Origin: Lachnospiraceae bacterium
GTDB lineage: Bacteria > Bacillota > Clostridia > Lachnospirales > Lachnospiraceae
Length of the DNA: 64,000 nt
Direction: 5' to 3'
Assembly: GCA_910575445.1 (NCBI GenBank)
Contig: CAJTFW010000008.1
Location: forward strand, 150,447-214,446
A program made the translations under genes and the position numbers. Below are positions 51,904 to 60,772 of this stretch, one piece after another. Each line of letters starts with the position of its first letter. The stretch's first letter is position 1. The notes below the pieces were generated by a model, which did not search any database, was not told where the DNA came from, and saw only the letters and a list, made by a program, of their open reading frames with translations.

Positions 51904-52143
51904 TTACAAATATTTATACAATTCTTTCGCTTCTTCTTTTCTGACGGTCTCCTGCACATCTAGCACCTCTACTTTCACAGCTCTGGTGCCAAACTGAATC
52001 TCGATAATATCGCCTTCTTTGACTGCAAGGGAAGCCTTTGCTGCCTTTCCATTCACCAGCACCCGGCCGGCGTCACAGGCTTCATTGGCAACCGTACGTC
52101 TCTTAATCAGACGGGAAACCTTCAAAAACTTGTCCAATCTCAT
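51904..52143 (-). CDS. rqcP: S4-domain RNA-binding protein RqcP (YabO/Hsp15-like)
   Basis: A 79-residue protein consisting of one S4 domain (RLDKFLKVSRLIKRRTVANEACDAGRVLVNGKAAKASLAVKEGDII). RqcP/YabO works in ribosome-associated quality control, helping RqcH add alanine tails on stalled 50S complexes. It lies between hup and yabP as in Bacillus. Confidence 0.94.
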   Translation of the reverse strand: MRLDKFLKVSRLIKRRTVANEACDAGRVLVNGKAAKASLAVKEGDIIEIQFGTRAVKVEVLDVQETVRKEEAKELYKYL

Positions 52144-52150
52144 CCGTATC

Positions 52151-52423
52151 TTAGTTCAGTGCATCCTTTAAAGCTTTTCCAGCTTTGAATTTTGGAGTCT
52201 TGGATGCCGGAATCGTCATCGGCTGACGAGTATGCAGGTTCATCCCCACTCTTTCCGCTCTCTCGGACACCTCAAATGTACCAAATCCAACTACCTGAAC
52301 TTTCTCACCTTTCTTCAATTCTTCTGTAACAACATCGATAAATGCTTTTATTACTTTTTCAGCATCTTTTTTCGTCATGTCCGCGTTCTCTGCAACTGCC
52401 GTAATTAACTCCGCCTTGTTCAT
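52151..52423 (-). CDS. hup: HU-family DNA-binding protein
   Basis: The ATG at 52423 gives the usual HU start MNKAELITAV and follows AGGAGG by eight bases; the frame's earlier codons overlap that site. The 90-residue protein contains VQVVGFGTFEVSERAERVGMN and the beta-arm TRQPMTIPASKTPKFKAGKALKDALN. It is a nucleoid-associated histone-like protein. Confidence 0.97.
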   Translation of the reverse strand: MNKAELITAVAENADMTKKDAEKVIKAFIDVVTEELKKGEKVQVVGFGTFEVSERAERVGMNLHTRQPMTIPASKTPKFKAGKALKDALN

Positions 52424-52496
52424 GGTCATTTCCTCCTAAAAACTTTCCTAAAGATGTAAGATTATTAAGCATGTATCAATAGTTATAACGTTTTTC

Positions 52497-52919
52497 CTAT
52501 TGTTTGTCAAGCGTATTCCTTATATTTGTTCGATTTTTGTTCGATTTAGCTTCTCTCTCTGCTTTTTTTATCTCTTCCCAGCGCTTCTTGTTCTGCTCTA
52601 AAGAACCATACTCTTCATCACCAAACACATGGGGATGCCGGCGTACCATCTTCTCTGCCAAAGTATTTACAACATCCTCCATCGTAAAGAGACCTTCTTC
52701 CTTTGCTATCTGTGCATGCAAAAGAACTTGCAACAGCACATCTCCAAGCTCTTCGCAGAGATTTTCTTCGTCTTTTTTCTCGATAGCTTCCACGACTTCC
52801 TCACATTCATCTCTAAGACAGGAAATCAGGCTCTCATGCGTCTGGGCCTTGTCCCATGGACAACCATGCTCCCCCCGAAGCTCTTTGATAATCTCTAGTA
52901 ATTGTGGATATGTATACAT
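52497..52919 (-). CDS. mazG: MazG-family nucleotide pyrophosphohydrolase
   Basis: A 140-residue single-domain MazG protein: LRGEHGCPWDKAQTHESLISCLRDECEEVVEAI, with the E-x-x-E helix, and NLCEELGDVLLQVLLHAQIA (E-x-x-D) as metal-binding motifs. It hydrolyses nucleoside triphosphates. It is the first gene of the cluster with hup and rqcP, after a TAAGGAG site. Confidence 0.93.
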   Translation of the reverse strand: MYTYPQLLEIIKELRGEHGCPWDKAQTHESLISCLRDECEEVVEAIEKKDEENLCEELGDVLLQVLLHAQIAKEEGLFTMEDVVNTLAEKMVRRHPHVFGDEEYGSLEQNKKRWEEIKKAEREAKSNKNRTNIRNTLDKQ

Positions 52920-52979
52920 CTTATCTCCTTAAGGTTGTGTATGGACACAGGTTGGTGCTGTAGCATTGCTCTACGAACT

Positions 52980-53036
52980 ACAACCCGTTCTAGGAGGATA
53001 TCCTTCACAGATATATCCTCCTAGAATGGGTGTTGT
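52980..53036 (-). terminator. Long hairpin downstream of the phosphoglucomutase gene
   Basis: About 22-bp arms (ACAACCCGTTCTAGGAGGAT and its near-complement) surround a short loop with two mismatches or bulges. It lies about 20 bases after the pgcA stop. No clear T-run follows, so it may stabilise the transcript end as well as stop transcription. Confidence 0.65.
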
Positions 53037-53055
53037 CTCTATAAAAAAGTATTCC

Positions 53056-54789
53056 TTACAGCATCTTATGAATCATGGATAATACTTCTTCTCCAAGTCC
53101 GGCACTCTTAGCATCAGCATCCTCTAAAGAAGTACCTTTTACTCCATAGTAGAACTTCACTTTAGGCTCGGTACCAGATGGTCTTACACACAGCCAGGCT
53201 CCATCATTTAAGTCATAATAAAGCACATTGGACGCTGGAAGCCCGGTAGGTTTCACTTCTCCTGTTGCCATATCTTTAATAGTGTCTAACTTATAGTCTC
53301 TAGCAGAGACAACCTTATAAGACCCAATCGCCTCTGGCGTATTATTTCTTAAGGTCTCTAAAATCTCCTGAATCTTAGCAAGGCCCTCAATACCCTTTAG
53401 CTCGATGGATTTTACTGCATCTTTGTAATATCCATATTTCTCATACATCGCAAGCATTGCATCCCACAAGGTCATACCTTTCATCTTGTAGTAAGCTGCT
53501 GCTTCACACAGTGCAACGGTTGCAGAGATAGCATCTTTATCACGTGCATAGGTTCCAATCAGGCATCCATAGGACTCCTCAAGTCCAAAGAGATAAGTTC
53601 CCTTGCCAGAATGTTCATTTTTAAGTATCTGCTGGCCGATAAACTTAAAACCTGTCAGCACTTCGATAAGTTCACAGCCATAGCTTTTTGCCACTGCATC
53701 GACTAAGTTCGTAGTTACGATAGATTTGACAACTTGTCCATCAGCTGGAATCTTGCCGGCTGCCTGCTTTTGGCTTAAGACATAGTCGCACAGAAGCGAA
53801 CCAGACATATTGCCAGTCAGCGGGATATAAGCGCCGGATTTGGTATCTTTGACATAGACGCCTAGGCGGTCTGCATCCGGGTCTGTTGCTAAAACCAAAT
53901 CTGCATCTACTTCCTTTGCAAGCTTTAAGCCCAGTGCAAAAGCTTCCTCTGCCTCTGGATTGGGATAGCTGACCGTTGGGAACTCTCCATCTGGAAGTTC
54001 CTGTTCTTTGACTACGTAGACATTCTCAAAACCAAGCTCTTTCAGCGCACGTCTTGCCGGGATATTGCCGGTTCCATGAAGCGGGGTATAGACAATGCGA
54101 ATATCTTTTTGCATCTTGTCAATCGCATCCTGATTGACTACCTGTGCCATCACATGTCCGATAAATTTATCATCAATAGCCTGCCCGATAATCTCATATT
54201 TGCCAGCAGCCTCTGCGGCTTCTCTTGTCGTTGTCTTGACGGTGGAGAGATCGGTAATCGCAAGAACCTCCTCTGTTACCCCTTTGTCATGAGGTGGTGT
54301 AAACTGTGCGCCGTCCTCCCAATACACTTTATAGCCATTATACTCAGGAGGATTGTGACTTGCTGTGATATTGATACCAGCCACACAGCCAAGCTCCCGA
54401 ACTGCAAAGGACAGCTCTGGTGTTGGACGAAGAGACTCAAACTTGTATGCTTTAATCCCATTAGCTGCCAGTGTCAATGCTGCTTCCTCTGCAAATTCCG
54501 GTGACATCCGGCGGGAATCATAGGCGATTGCAACTCCCTTAGCCTGCCCGCCCTGCTTGATGATATAGTTTGCAAGACCCTGTGTTGCGCGGCGTACCAC
54601 ATAGATATTCATCCGGTTGATACCAGCTCCGATAATACCTCTAAGGCCCGCCGTGCCAAACTCCAGGTCTTTATAAAAGCGTTCTTTGATTTCATTGTCA
54701 TCTTTTGCGATTGCTTTCAATTCCTCTTTGGTAGCTTCATCAAAATAGGGATTGGAAAGCCATTCCTCATAAATTGCTCTGTAGTCCAT
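53056..54789 (-). CDS. pgcA: Phosphoglucomutase (alpha-D-phosphohexomutase family)
   Basis: The ATG at 54789 follows GGGAGG by twelve bases; the in-frame TTG at 54798 is too close to that site. The 577-residue enzyme has the catalytic serine loop GINITASHNPPEYNGYKVYW, the metal loop VLATDPDADRLG, GLEESYGCLIG as sugar-binding loop and RPSGTEPKVKFYY as phosphate-binding loop. It interconverts glucose 1- and 6-phosphate, linking glycogen and cell-wall precursors to glycolysis. Confidence 0.95.
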   Translation of the reverse strand: MDYRAIYEEWLSNPYFDEATKEELKAIAKDDNEIKERFYKDLEFGTAGLRGIIGAGINRMNIYVVRRATQGLANYIIKQGGQAKGVAIAYDSRRMSPEFAEEAALTLAANGIKAYKFESLRPTPELSFAVRELGCVAGINITASHNPPEYNGYKVYWEDGAQFTPPHDKGVTEEVLAITDLSTVKTTTREAAEAAGKYEIIGQAIDDKFIGHVMAQVVNQDAIDKMQKDIRIVYTPLHGTGNIPARRALKELGFENVYVVKEQELPDGEFPTVSYPNPEAEEAFALGLKLAKEVDADLVLATDPDADRLGVYVKDTKSGAYIPLTGNMSGSLLCDYVLSQKQAAGKIPADGQVVKSIVTTNLVDAVAKSYGCELIEVLTGFKFIGQQILKNEHSGKGTYLFGLEESYGCLIGTYARDKDAISATVALCEAAAYYKMKGMTLWDAMLAMYEKYGYYKDAVKSIELKGIEGLAKIQEILETLRNNTPEAIGSYKVVSARDYKLDTIKDMATGEVKPTGLPASNVLYYDLNDGAWLCVRPSGTEPKVKFYYGVKGTSLEDADAKSAGLGEEVLSMIHKML

Positions 54790-54819
54790 CTTGTACAATT
54801 ACCTCCCAAAATTTGTATT

Positions 54820-55821
54820 TTAGTTAGAATTATTATACAATATCTCCTTTGAAAAAGAAACTCTTTTTTCCCTCTGCGACAGGAATTTTTCCAGTTTCTC
54901 CATATGTTTACCCGGAATCCATGCTTTATTCGTATTATAATAGTAATTAGCCAACTTCCAGAATTTCTCAGGGTACTGCATCCGAAGGCTTAGATACTCC
55001 TTTTCCTGTATGCTAAGTGGACGTATTTGTTCATAAGCCTTTAGTATTCGGCTGCCCAAATGAAAATCATAATTTTGTTTCTCTAAAATCTTTCGAAGAA
55101 ACAGATACAAGTCATTTACCTGTACATCCAGGGCAAATTTTTCAAAATTAATTACAGACATCTTTCCATTTCCCACCAGAATATTGTGATGGATATATTC
55201 TCCATGGCAGAAATGTCCTTCGATAAGCGCCCTTTCCCGAAGTTTTCCATAAGAAGAAGCCTCTAGACTGCGCTCAATCTCCTGTGCTTCTAATAAAACA
55301 GATTTACAGCAGGACAGATATGCAGATTCAAACTCATTCTTCCTGTTCTTCTTCTGGATAAAAGTATAGATCTTTCGAAGCTCCCTGTTATGGCGCTTTA
55401 GTTCCTCTACCACATCTGCCGCGGACAGACGAAGCCTGTCTTCATCCGTCACTTCACAAAATCCCTGTAAGTCTCTATGGATACTTGCCAGAAGCGATGC
55501 TGCTTTTAAAATCTCACTTTCGCTCCTTGTATCACACTCTCGTCCATCTAGGGATTCTTTTACTACGAACTGATAATACTCCCGGTATACAGTTGCCAGT
55601 CTGCCCTCTTTGTCCGGCTCCATTTGGTCTACCAGATAGCCGCAGCTCTTTAGATGCTGCAATAGCTCCTGTTCCTTCTGAAGCTTGTATGTGCTTCCAG
55701 AAAACTCTCTTATCAGGAGTCTGCCCATACTGGTCTCCAGAAGAAATCCCCCTCTGGTGCGCCAGCTGGCATTCACAGTAAATGGGTACTGTTCTAATAC
55801 CTGCAAATCTCTCTCGTTCAT
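54820..55821 (-). CDS. CotS-family spore coat kinase-like protein
   Basis: A 333-residue protein of the CotS/YsxE group within the aminoglycoside phosphotransferase-like fold. The catalytic-loop region reads LIEGHFCHGEYIHHNILVGN and SVINFEKFALDVQVNDLYLFLRK. The normal D in the H-G-D motif is replaced by E (H-G-E), and the metal-binding D-x-D/G is N-F-E, so it may be catalytically altered. Relatives are spore coat proteins. RBS AGGGGG. Confidence 0.85.
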   Translation of the reverse strand: MNERDLQVLEQYPFTVNASWRTRGGFLLETSMGRLLIREFSGSTYKLQKEQELLQHLKSCGYLVDQMEPDKEGRLATVYREYYQFVVKESLDGRECDTRSESEILKAASLLASIHRDLQGFCEVTDEDRLRLSAADVVEELKRHNRELRKIYTFIQKKNRKNEFESAYLSCCKSVLLEAQEIERSLEASSYGKLRERALIEGHFCHGEYIHHNILVGNGKMSVINFEKFALDVQVNDLYLFLRKILEKQNYDFHLGSRILKAYEQIRPLSIQEKEYLSLRMQYPEKFWKLANYYYNTNKAWIPGKHMEKLEKFLSQREKRVSFSKEILYNNSN

Positions 55822-55886
55822 AGAATCCCCCTACACCTCGTTCGTCGTCTCGTACCTTCTATACTTATGTAGGAGAACACAAAAAT

Positions 55887-55904
55887 AGCACCCATTCGGA
55901 TGCT
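55887..55904 (-). terminator. Terminator after cca
   Basis: AGCATCC-GAAT-GGGTGCT (one G-U pair) followed by ATTTTTG on the minus strand, 33 bases after the cca stop. Confidence 0.8.
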
Positions 55905-55936
55905 GATTTTTGAAAAAATTTCAAGTTATTTTTCTG

Positions 55937-57274
55937 TTAGTTTTTATAGAAACGTATGGCTTCTTCCATAAGCCACTGTCTGTCATTTTTCTTAGGTTCT
56001 TCTATTACAAGCTCTAAAAGATGCGCTAACACCTCTCCAAGTGCCGGGCCAGCTGGTATCCCGGCTGCGATTAAGTCTCGTCCGCCAACTGCTAATTGTT
56101 TTAACGTAAAACAGTCCTTCTCCTCCAGAATCTTATCGAACAAATATTCGACTCGTTCTACAGCTGCTAACTTTTCTTTTTGTGTTTCGGTCGCTTGTGC
56201 TAAGATATCCGCCCGCTGTACCTTTAGATAATATGGAAATAAATCTTCTCCAATCCGATTCACTGCCCGCCGAACGCCTGCGGGTGTCAACGCCGGATGG
56301 TCGTCATGATATCGCACCAGTCTTGTCACTGCGCGCATGGTATCGTTGTCAAATCTTAAACGCCGCATCACAGCTTCTGCAAGCTGCTCGCTTACCTCTT
56401 GGTGCCTGTGGAAATGGTCGATTCCCTTGGCATCTGTTGTCTTAACGATTGGCTTTCCAAAATCATGAAAAAGCATCGCAAGCCGCAACATTCGGTTGGC
56501 TTCTATATTTTTCAAGGCACAGATAGTGTGCTCTCCGACCGAATATTTATGGTGAGGATTTTTCTGCGCACATGCCATACAGGCATCAAACTCTGGCAGA
56601 ATCACCTTTGTCATACCAGTCTCCCACACCTCTAAAAGCTTCTCAGGATGTGGTGAGAGCAAGAGTTTTACAAGCTCTGTCTGCACCCTTTCTGCGCTAA
56701 CCATGTTAAGATTTTCACATAGTTCTCCAATCGCTTTTTTTGTCTCTGCCTCCAAGGTAAATCCAAGCTGTGCCCCAAAACGCACCGCGCGAAGCATTCG
56801 AAGCGCATCTTCTGTAAAACGCTCTCTTGCTTCTCCTACACACCGAATCACCCCGCGCTTTAAGTCACCAATACCATCAAATGCATCCACAAGTCCCTCT
56901 GACGGGCTGTAGGCCATTGCATTTATTGTAAAATCCCGTCTCTTTAGATCCTCTAAAAGACTTTTGGTAAACTGCACTTCCTTTGGATGCCGGCAGTCCT
57001 CATAGACGCCGTCCACCCGGTACGTCGTCACCTCAAAGCCTTCATGCCCCAACATCACAGTCACAGTTCCATGCTGAAGTCCGGTATCAATCGTCTTTTT
57101 AAAAAGGGACTTTACTTCCATCGGAGACGCCGATGTTGTAATGTCCCAGTCTGCCGGTTCTCTATGTAAGACCGCATCGCGCACACAACCACCAACGGCA
57201 TAGGCTTCCTGCCCTGCCGCGGTGAGTGTGTCGATAATTTTCTTTACTTTTTCAGGAATCTGAATCTGTATCAT
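55937..57274 (-). CDS. cca: CCA tRNA nucleotidyltransferase with HD domain
   Basis: A 445-residue class II nucleotidyltransferase. AYAVGGCVRDAVLHREPADWDITTSA (G-G-x-V-R-D and D-x-D) is the catalytic head. EDALRMLRAVRFGAQLGFTLE and SAERVQTELVKLL are family motifs. A C-terminal HD domain (LAMLFHDFGKP, HRHQEVSEQLAEAVMRRL) is as in Bacillus-type enzymes with phosphatase ability. It adds or repairs tRNA CCA ends, needed because the tRNA-Gly genes here do not encode CCA. Confidence 0.97.
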   Translation of the reverse strand: MIQIQIPEKVKKIIDTLTAAGQEAYAVGGCVRDAVLHREPADWDITTSASPMEVKSLFKKTIDTGLQHGTVTVMLGHEGFEVTTYRVDGVYEDCRHPKEVQFTKSLLEDLKRRDFTINAMAYSPSEGLVDAFDGIGDLKRGVIRCVGEARERFTEDALRMLRAVRFGAQLGFTLEAETKKAIGELCENLNMVSAERVQTELVKLLLSPHPEKLLEVWETGMTKVILPEFDACMACAQKNPHHKYSVGEHTICALKNIEANRMLRLAMLFHDFGKPIVKTTDAKGIDHFHRHQEVSEQLAEAVMRRLRFDNDTMRAVTRLVRYHDDHPALTPAGVRRAVNRIGEDLFPYYLKVQRADILAQATETQKEKLAAVERVEYLFDKILEEKDCFTLKQLAVGGRDLIAAGIPAGPALGEVLAHLLELVIEEPKKNDRQWLMEEAIRFYKN

Positions 57275-57285
57275 AACCCCTCATC

Positions 57286-58722
57286 CTAATATGCTTTTCC
57301 CCAATAGACAAGCTTCTTCGCTGGCTTTTTGCAGCAAACGCAGCGCTCAGAGATAGCATGCTGCTCAAAAGGCATACAACGGCTGGTTGCTGTCGTGTCC
57401 TCTTTAATCTTATCCTCACACGCCTGCTCTCCACACCACATGGCTCTTACAAAGCCTGGCTTATGGTTGACAATCTCCACAAACTCTTCATAGGAAGTTG
57501 CATCGTACGTATGTTCTTCCCGATGTGCACGCGCCCGCTCTAACATATCCTTTTGCATCGTCTCTAACACTTCAGAAAGCTTTGTCTCTAGCTCGTCTAA
57601 AGCTACCACTATCTTCTCTCTGGTATCCCGACGCACAATCACTGCCTGGTTTGCCTCAATATCCTTTGGCCCAATCTCAATTCGCGTCGGAATTCCCCGA
57701 ATCTCCTGCTCTGCAAATTTCCATCCTGGATTCTTGTCACTATCGTCTAGTTTTACCTGGAACTCTTTCTTCAAACGCTCATAGAGTTCCTTTGCTTTTG
57801 TAAGAACTCCTTCTTTATGCTGTGCAATCGGTACAATCATCGTCTGAATCGGTGCAATCCTAGGTGGCAGCACCAGCCCAGAATCATCTCCATGTACCAT
57901 AATAATTGCACCAATCATCCGGGTTGTCATTCCCCAGGAAGTCTGATGTACATATTTTAACTGATTATCCTTATCTGTATACTGAATTCCAAAAGCTTTT
58001 GCAAATCCATCTCCAAAATTATGACTGGTACCAGACTGCAAGGCCTTTCCATCATGCATCAGAGATTCAATTGTATAGGTCGCTTCTGCACCCGCAAATT
58101 TTTCCTTATCGGTCTTCTGACCCTTAACCACCGGAATTGCAAGTACCTCCTCACAGAAATCCGCATAGACATTTAACATCTGTATGGTTCTCATCTTGGC
58201 TTCCTCTGCGGTTGCATGTGCGGTATGTCCCTCCTGCCAGAGAAATTCTCTTGACCGCAGAAATGGTCTTGTCGTCTTCTCCCAACGCACCACCGAACAC
58301 CACTGGTTATAGTTCTTTGGAAGGTCCCGATAAGAATGAATCTCACCTGCATAAAAATCACAGAATAACGTCTCCGACGTTGGCCGCACGCACAGACGCT
58401 CCTGCAAAGGCTCTAATCCCCCATGTGTCACCCAAGCCACCTCTGGCGCAAAGCCCTCCACATGGTCTTTCTCCTTCTGAAGCAGACTCTCAGGAATAAA
58501 CATTGGCAGATATACATTTTCTACACCTGTCTCCTTAAATCTTCTGTCTAGCTCCTTCTGAATATTCTCCCAGATAGCATACCCTGCCGGCTTAATCACC
58601 ATACATCCCTTTACACTTGTATAGTCAATCAACTCCGCCTTCTTTACTACATCTGTATACCACTGCGCAAAATCTACATCCATGGAAGTAATATCTTCCA
58701 CTAATTTCTTCTCTTTTGCCAT
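57286..58722 (-). CDS. proS: Prolyl-tRNA synthetase, archaeal/eukaryal-type (ProS type 3)
   Basis: The ATG at 58722 follows AAGGAAAGG. The 478-residue class II synthetase has [44 protein letters not shown] and [18 protein letters not shown] (motif 2 region), no editing insertion and a C-terminal zinc-binding-like tail (CGEQACEDK ... [18 protein letters not shown]). It charges tRNA-Pro. This type occurs in many clostridia instead of the usual bacterial form. Confidence 0.96.
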   Translation of the reverse strand: MAKEKKLVEDITSMDVDFAQWYTDVVKKAELIDYTSVKGCMVIKPAGYAIWENIQKELDRRFKETGVENVYLPMFIPESLLQKEKDHVEGFAPEVAWVTHGGLEPLQERLCVRPTSETLFCDFYAGEIHSYRDLPKNYNQWCSVVRWEKTTRPFLRSREFLWQEGHTAHATAEEAKMRTIQMLNVYADFCEEVLAIPVVKGQKTDKEKFAGAEATYTIESLMHDGKALQSGTSHNFGDGFAKAFGIQYTDKDNQLKYVHQTSWGMTTRMIGAIIMVHGDDSGLVLPPRIAPIQTMIVPIAQHKEGVLTKAKELYERLKKEFQVKLDDSDKNPGWKFAEQEIRGIPTRIEIGPKDIEANQAVIVRRDTREKIVVALDELETKLSEVLETMQKDMLERARAHREEHTYDATSYEEFVEIVNHKPGFVRAMWCGEQACEDKIKEDTTATSRCMPFEQHAISERCVCCKKPAKKLVYWGKAY

Positions 58723-58902
58723 CGCTTTTCCTTTCCTTTCCAAAACATTCTGCACTGTTTTTCATTGTAAGAAGGATTGTTCGCTTTGTCAAGTAAGAGC
58801 CCGTCGAAAACCACTCATTTTCTGGAAATCCTTCCAATACTTAGCTACCATATTCTTACCTCCTTCTGCAAATACTGTAAAAAACATTTGGAGGTGAAGC
58901 AT

Positions 58903-59844
58903 ATGACCCAACAGACCAGATTATATTTTCAAAAAACAGGAATCCTGTTAGCTGTCTATCTAACCCTTCGCTTCCTATTACCCCTTGTCCTTCCCTTTGC
59001 CCTTTCCTGGCTAACCGTCGCCGCCCTAACATTTGTTCAAAAGAAGACAAATGTTCCTCTTCTCTCCCTTGGTATTTGCTACATCCTACTCTTTCTTCTC
59101 CTTAGCGCCATCTCTATCTTCTGTGGCTGTTACTTACTCTATGACCCCTGCTGCCGCCTGCTTCCTATCTGTCAGGCCTACTGGTCACAGTTCTCCGAAT
59201 ACCTGACCTGGATACCAGAATCTCTCTCAGGATATCTGGCAATTGCGATGCCTTCTGCTCTCTCCTGTCTTTTTGGCGTCTTTTTATACCTGCTTTCCAT
59301 CCTGCTTTTTGCCAAAGACTGGAATAACTTTCACACCTTACTATACAAACTCCCTTTCGCCGCTCCCATCTCACACGCCTTCCACCGTATCCTCTTCTGC
59401 GCCAAAAGCTGGCTTCACGCCCAATGCCGCATTATGCTTATCGTCTCTTTGGAGTGTACCATTGGTTACTACCTTTTACACATCCCCGCATTCCCTTTCT
59501 GGGCCATCCTAACCGGCCTTATTGACGCCCTCCCCGTCTTTGGTACTGGCACCATCTTCTTCCCCTGGATACTTATCGTAGCCCTTCAAAAAGACTACAC
59601 CCTAGCCCTCTGGCTAGGTCTTCTCTATCTTGTCACCTGGCTTACCAGAGAACTTCTAGAGCCCAAACTATTAGGCGATGGCTTAGGCCTGCTCCCCATC
59701 TGCTTTCTAATCTCCGTTATCTCCGGCTTAAAACTCTTCGGCGCCCTAGGTCTTTTCTCCGGCCCCTTTGGCGTCCTTTTAATCCGCGAACTCTGGAAAG
59801 AACTAGAAGAAAACCTCTCCCAGAAAAACCACCTAAATCTCTAA
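58903..59844 (+). CDS. AI-2E-family permease, YtvI-like sporulation membrane protein
   Basis: The ATG at 58903 follows GGAGGTGAAGC. The 313-residue protein has about eight membrane segments and begins MTQQTRLYFQKTGILLAVYL. GLIDALPVFGTGTIFFPWIL and LEPKLLGDGLGLLPICFLISVISGLKLFGALGLFSGPFGVL are AI-2E transporter family motifs. In clostridia the YtvI subgroup is tied to sporulation. It is the only host gene here on the plus strand, divergent from proS, with GC-rich codon use in the second half. Confidence 0.88.
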   Translation: MTQQTRLYFQKTGILLAVYLTLRFLLPLVLPFALSWLTVAALTFVQKKTNVPLLSLGICYILLFLLLSAISIFCGCYLLYDPCCRLLPICQAYWSQFSEYLTWIPESLSGYLAIAMPSALSCLFGVFLYLLSILLFAKDWNNFHTLLYKLPFAAPISHAFHRILFCAKSWLHAQCRIMLIVSLECTIGYYLLHIPAFPFWAILTGLIDALPVFGTGTIFFPWILIVALQKDYTLALWLGLLYLVTWLTRELLEPKLLGDGLGLLPICFLISVISGLKLFGALGLFSGPFGVLLIRELWKELEENLSQKNHLNL

Positions 59845-59848
59845 GTCT

Positions 59849-60544
59849 CTACCCCTTCCAGTTCTCCAAAAATGCCGGCTCCACCCGAAAGCCCATCCTC
59901 TCCCCCGTCCCCGGATGCCCAAAAACCATCTCCGAAGCACAAAGGCAAAGCTGCCCCCTTTCCTCCCTCATCCCATACTTCCTATCCCCCACAATCGGCA
60001 CCCCTGCGTGCGCAAGCTGCACCCGAATCTGATGATGTCTCCCCGTCAACAACCGAATCCTAAGCAAACTCCTCTTATCTGTCTCCTCCACCACCTGATA
60101 CTCTAACTCACACCTCTTACTCCCCTTCGTCCCCTCCTTCACAACCTTAGAAGTATTCGTCCTCCCATCCCTTAGAAGATAATCCACCATTCTCCCCTCT
60201 TTTTTCAAAAGCTTCCCCACAACCACCGCCTTATACCACTTCTCCATCTCCATATGCTCCCCCACCTCTTCACTCAACCTGGCTGCTGCCCTTTTATTCC
60301 TTCCCACCAAAAAAATCCCCTCCACCGGCTGATCCAACCGATTCACAAGCCCCAAATAAGGCTCCCTTACTCCCCTTTCCATCAACTCATTTCTAAGTAG
60401 ACTCATCACATCCACTTCCATCACCCGTGCACTCTGCACCGCAACCCCCGCCACCTTATACACCACCAACACATCCTCATCCTCATACAAAATCCGATAC
60501 CTATCCACTCTCCCATCCTCCTTATCCACATTATCTATTAACAT
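59849..60544 (-). CDS. RluA-family pseudouridine synthase
   Basis: I choose the ATG at 60544 (MLIDNVDKEDGRVD), after GAGAGGAAA; the longer frame enters the giant hairpin. The 231-residue protein has DEDVLVVYKVAGVAVQ, the catalytic LGLVNRLDQPVEGIFLV (R-L-D), and LLTGRHHQIRVQLAHAGVPIVGD. There is no S4 domain. It modifies uridine in rRNA or tRNA; the target is unknown. Its stop is convergent with the YtvI-like gene, five bases away. Confidence 0.9.
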   Translation of the reverse strand: MLIDNVDKEDGRVDRYRILYEDEDVLVVYKVAGVAVQSARVMEVDVMSLLRNELMERGVREPYLGLVNRLDQPVEGIFLVGRNKRAAARLSEEVGEHMEMEKWYKAVVVGKLLKKEGRMVDYLLRDGRTNTSKVVKEGTKGSKRCELEYQVVEETDKRSLLRIRLLTGRHHQIRVQLAHAGVPIVGDRKYGMREERGQLCLCASEMVFGHPGTGERMGFRVEPAFLENWKG

Positions 60545-60568
60545 TTTCCTCTCCCCACATAGAAGCAA

Positions 60569-60760
60569 GGGCCTGCCAGGCAACAGGCTAGGGGGCTTGT
60601 GGTAATGTGCTGTGTAGATTGGAGCGGACAGTCAGGCTGTTTTGTACGTCTCAGGCGGACATTCATATGTCCGAATGAGGCGAACAAAACAGCCTGACTG
60701 TCCGATACATTCTATGCAGACATTACCACAAGCCCCCACGCCCTGTTGCCTGGCAAGCCC
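60569..60760 (-). repeat. Giant 192-nt imperfect hairpin between pgi and the pseudouridine synthase gene
   Basis: The arms pair almost along their full length around the axis near 60665. Paired blocks are 60569-60587 with 60741-60760, 60591-60608 with 60720-60737 (18 bp, perfect), 60625-60645 with 60684-60704 (21 bp, perfect), and 60656-60662 with 60667-60673 around a TCAT loop. The middle block 60610-60618 pairs only if two G-U pairs are allowed. It begins 13 bases after the pgi stop on the transcribed strand. No ORF fills it. Confidence 0.9.
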
Positions 60761-60772
60761 GTCTCTTCAATT

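Noticed and set aside
58137..58499. 120-aa plus-strand frame opposite proS
   Set aside because: It is antisense to a conserved prolyl-tRNA synthetase, with low-complexity Pro/Ser/His composition and no start signal.
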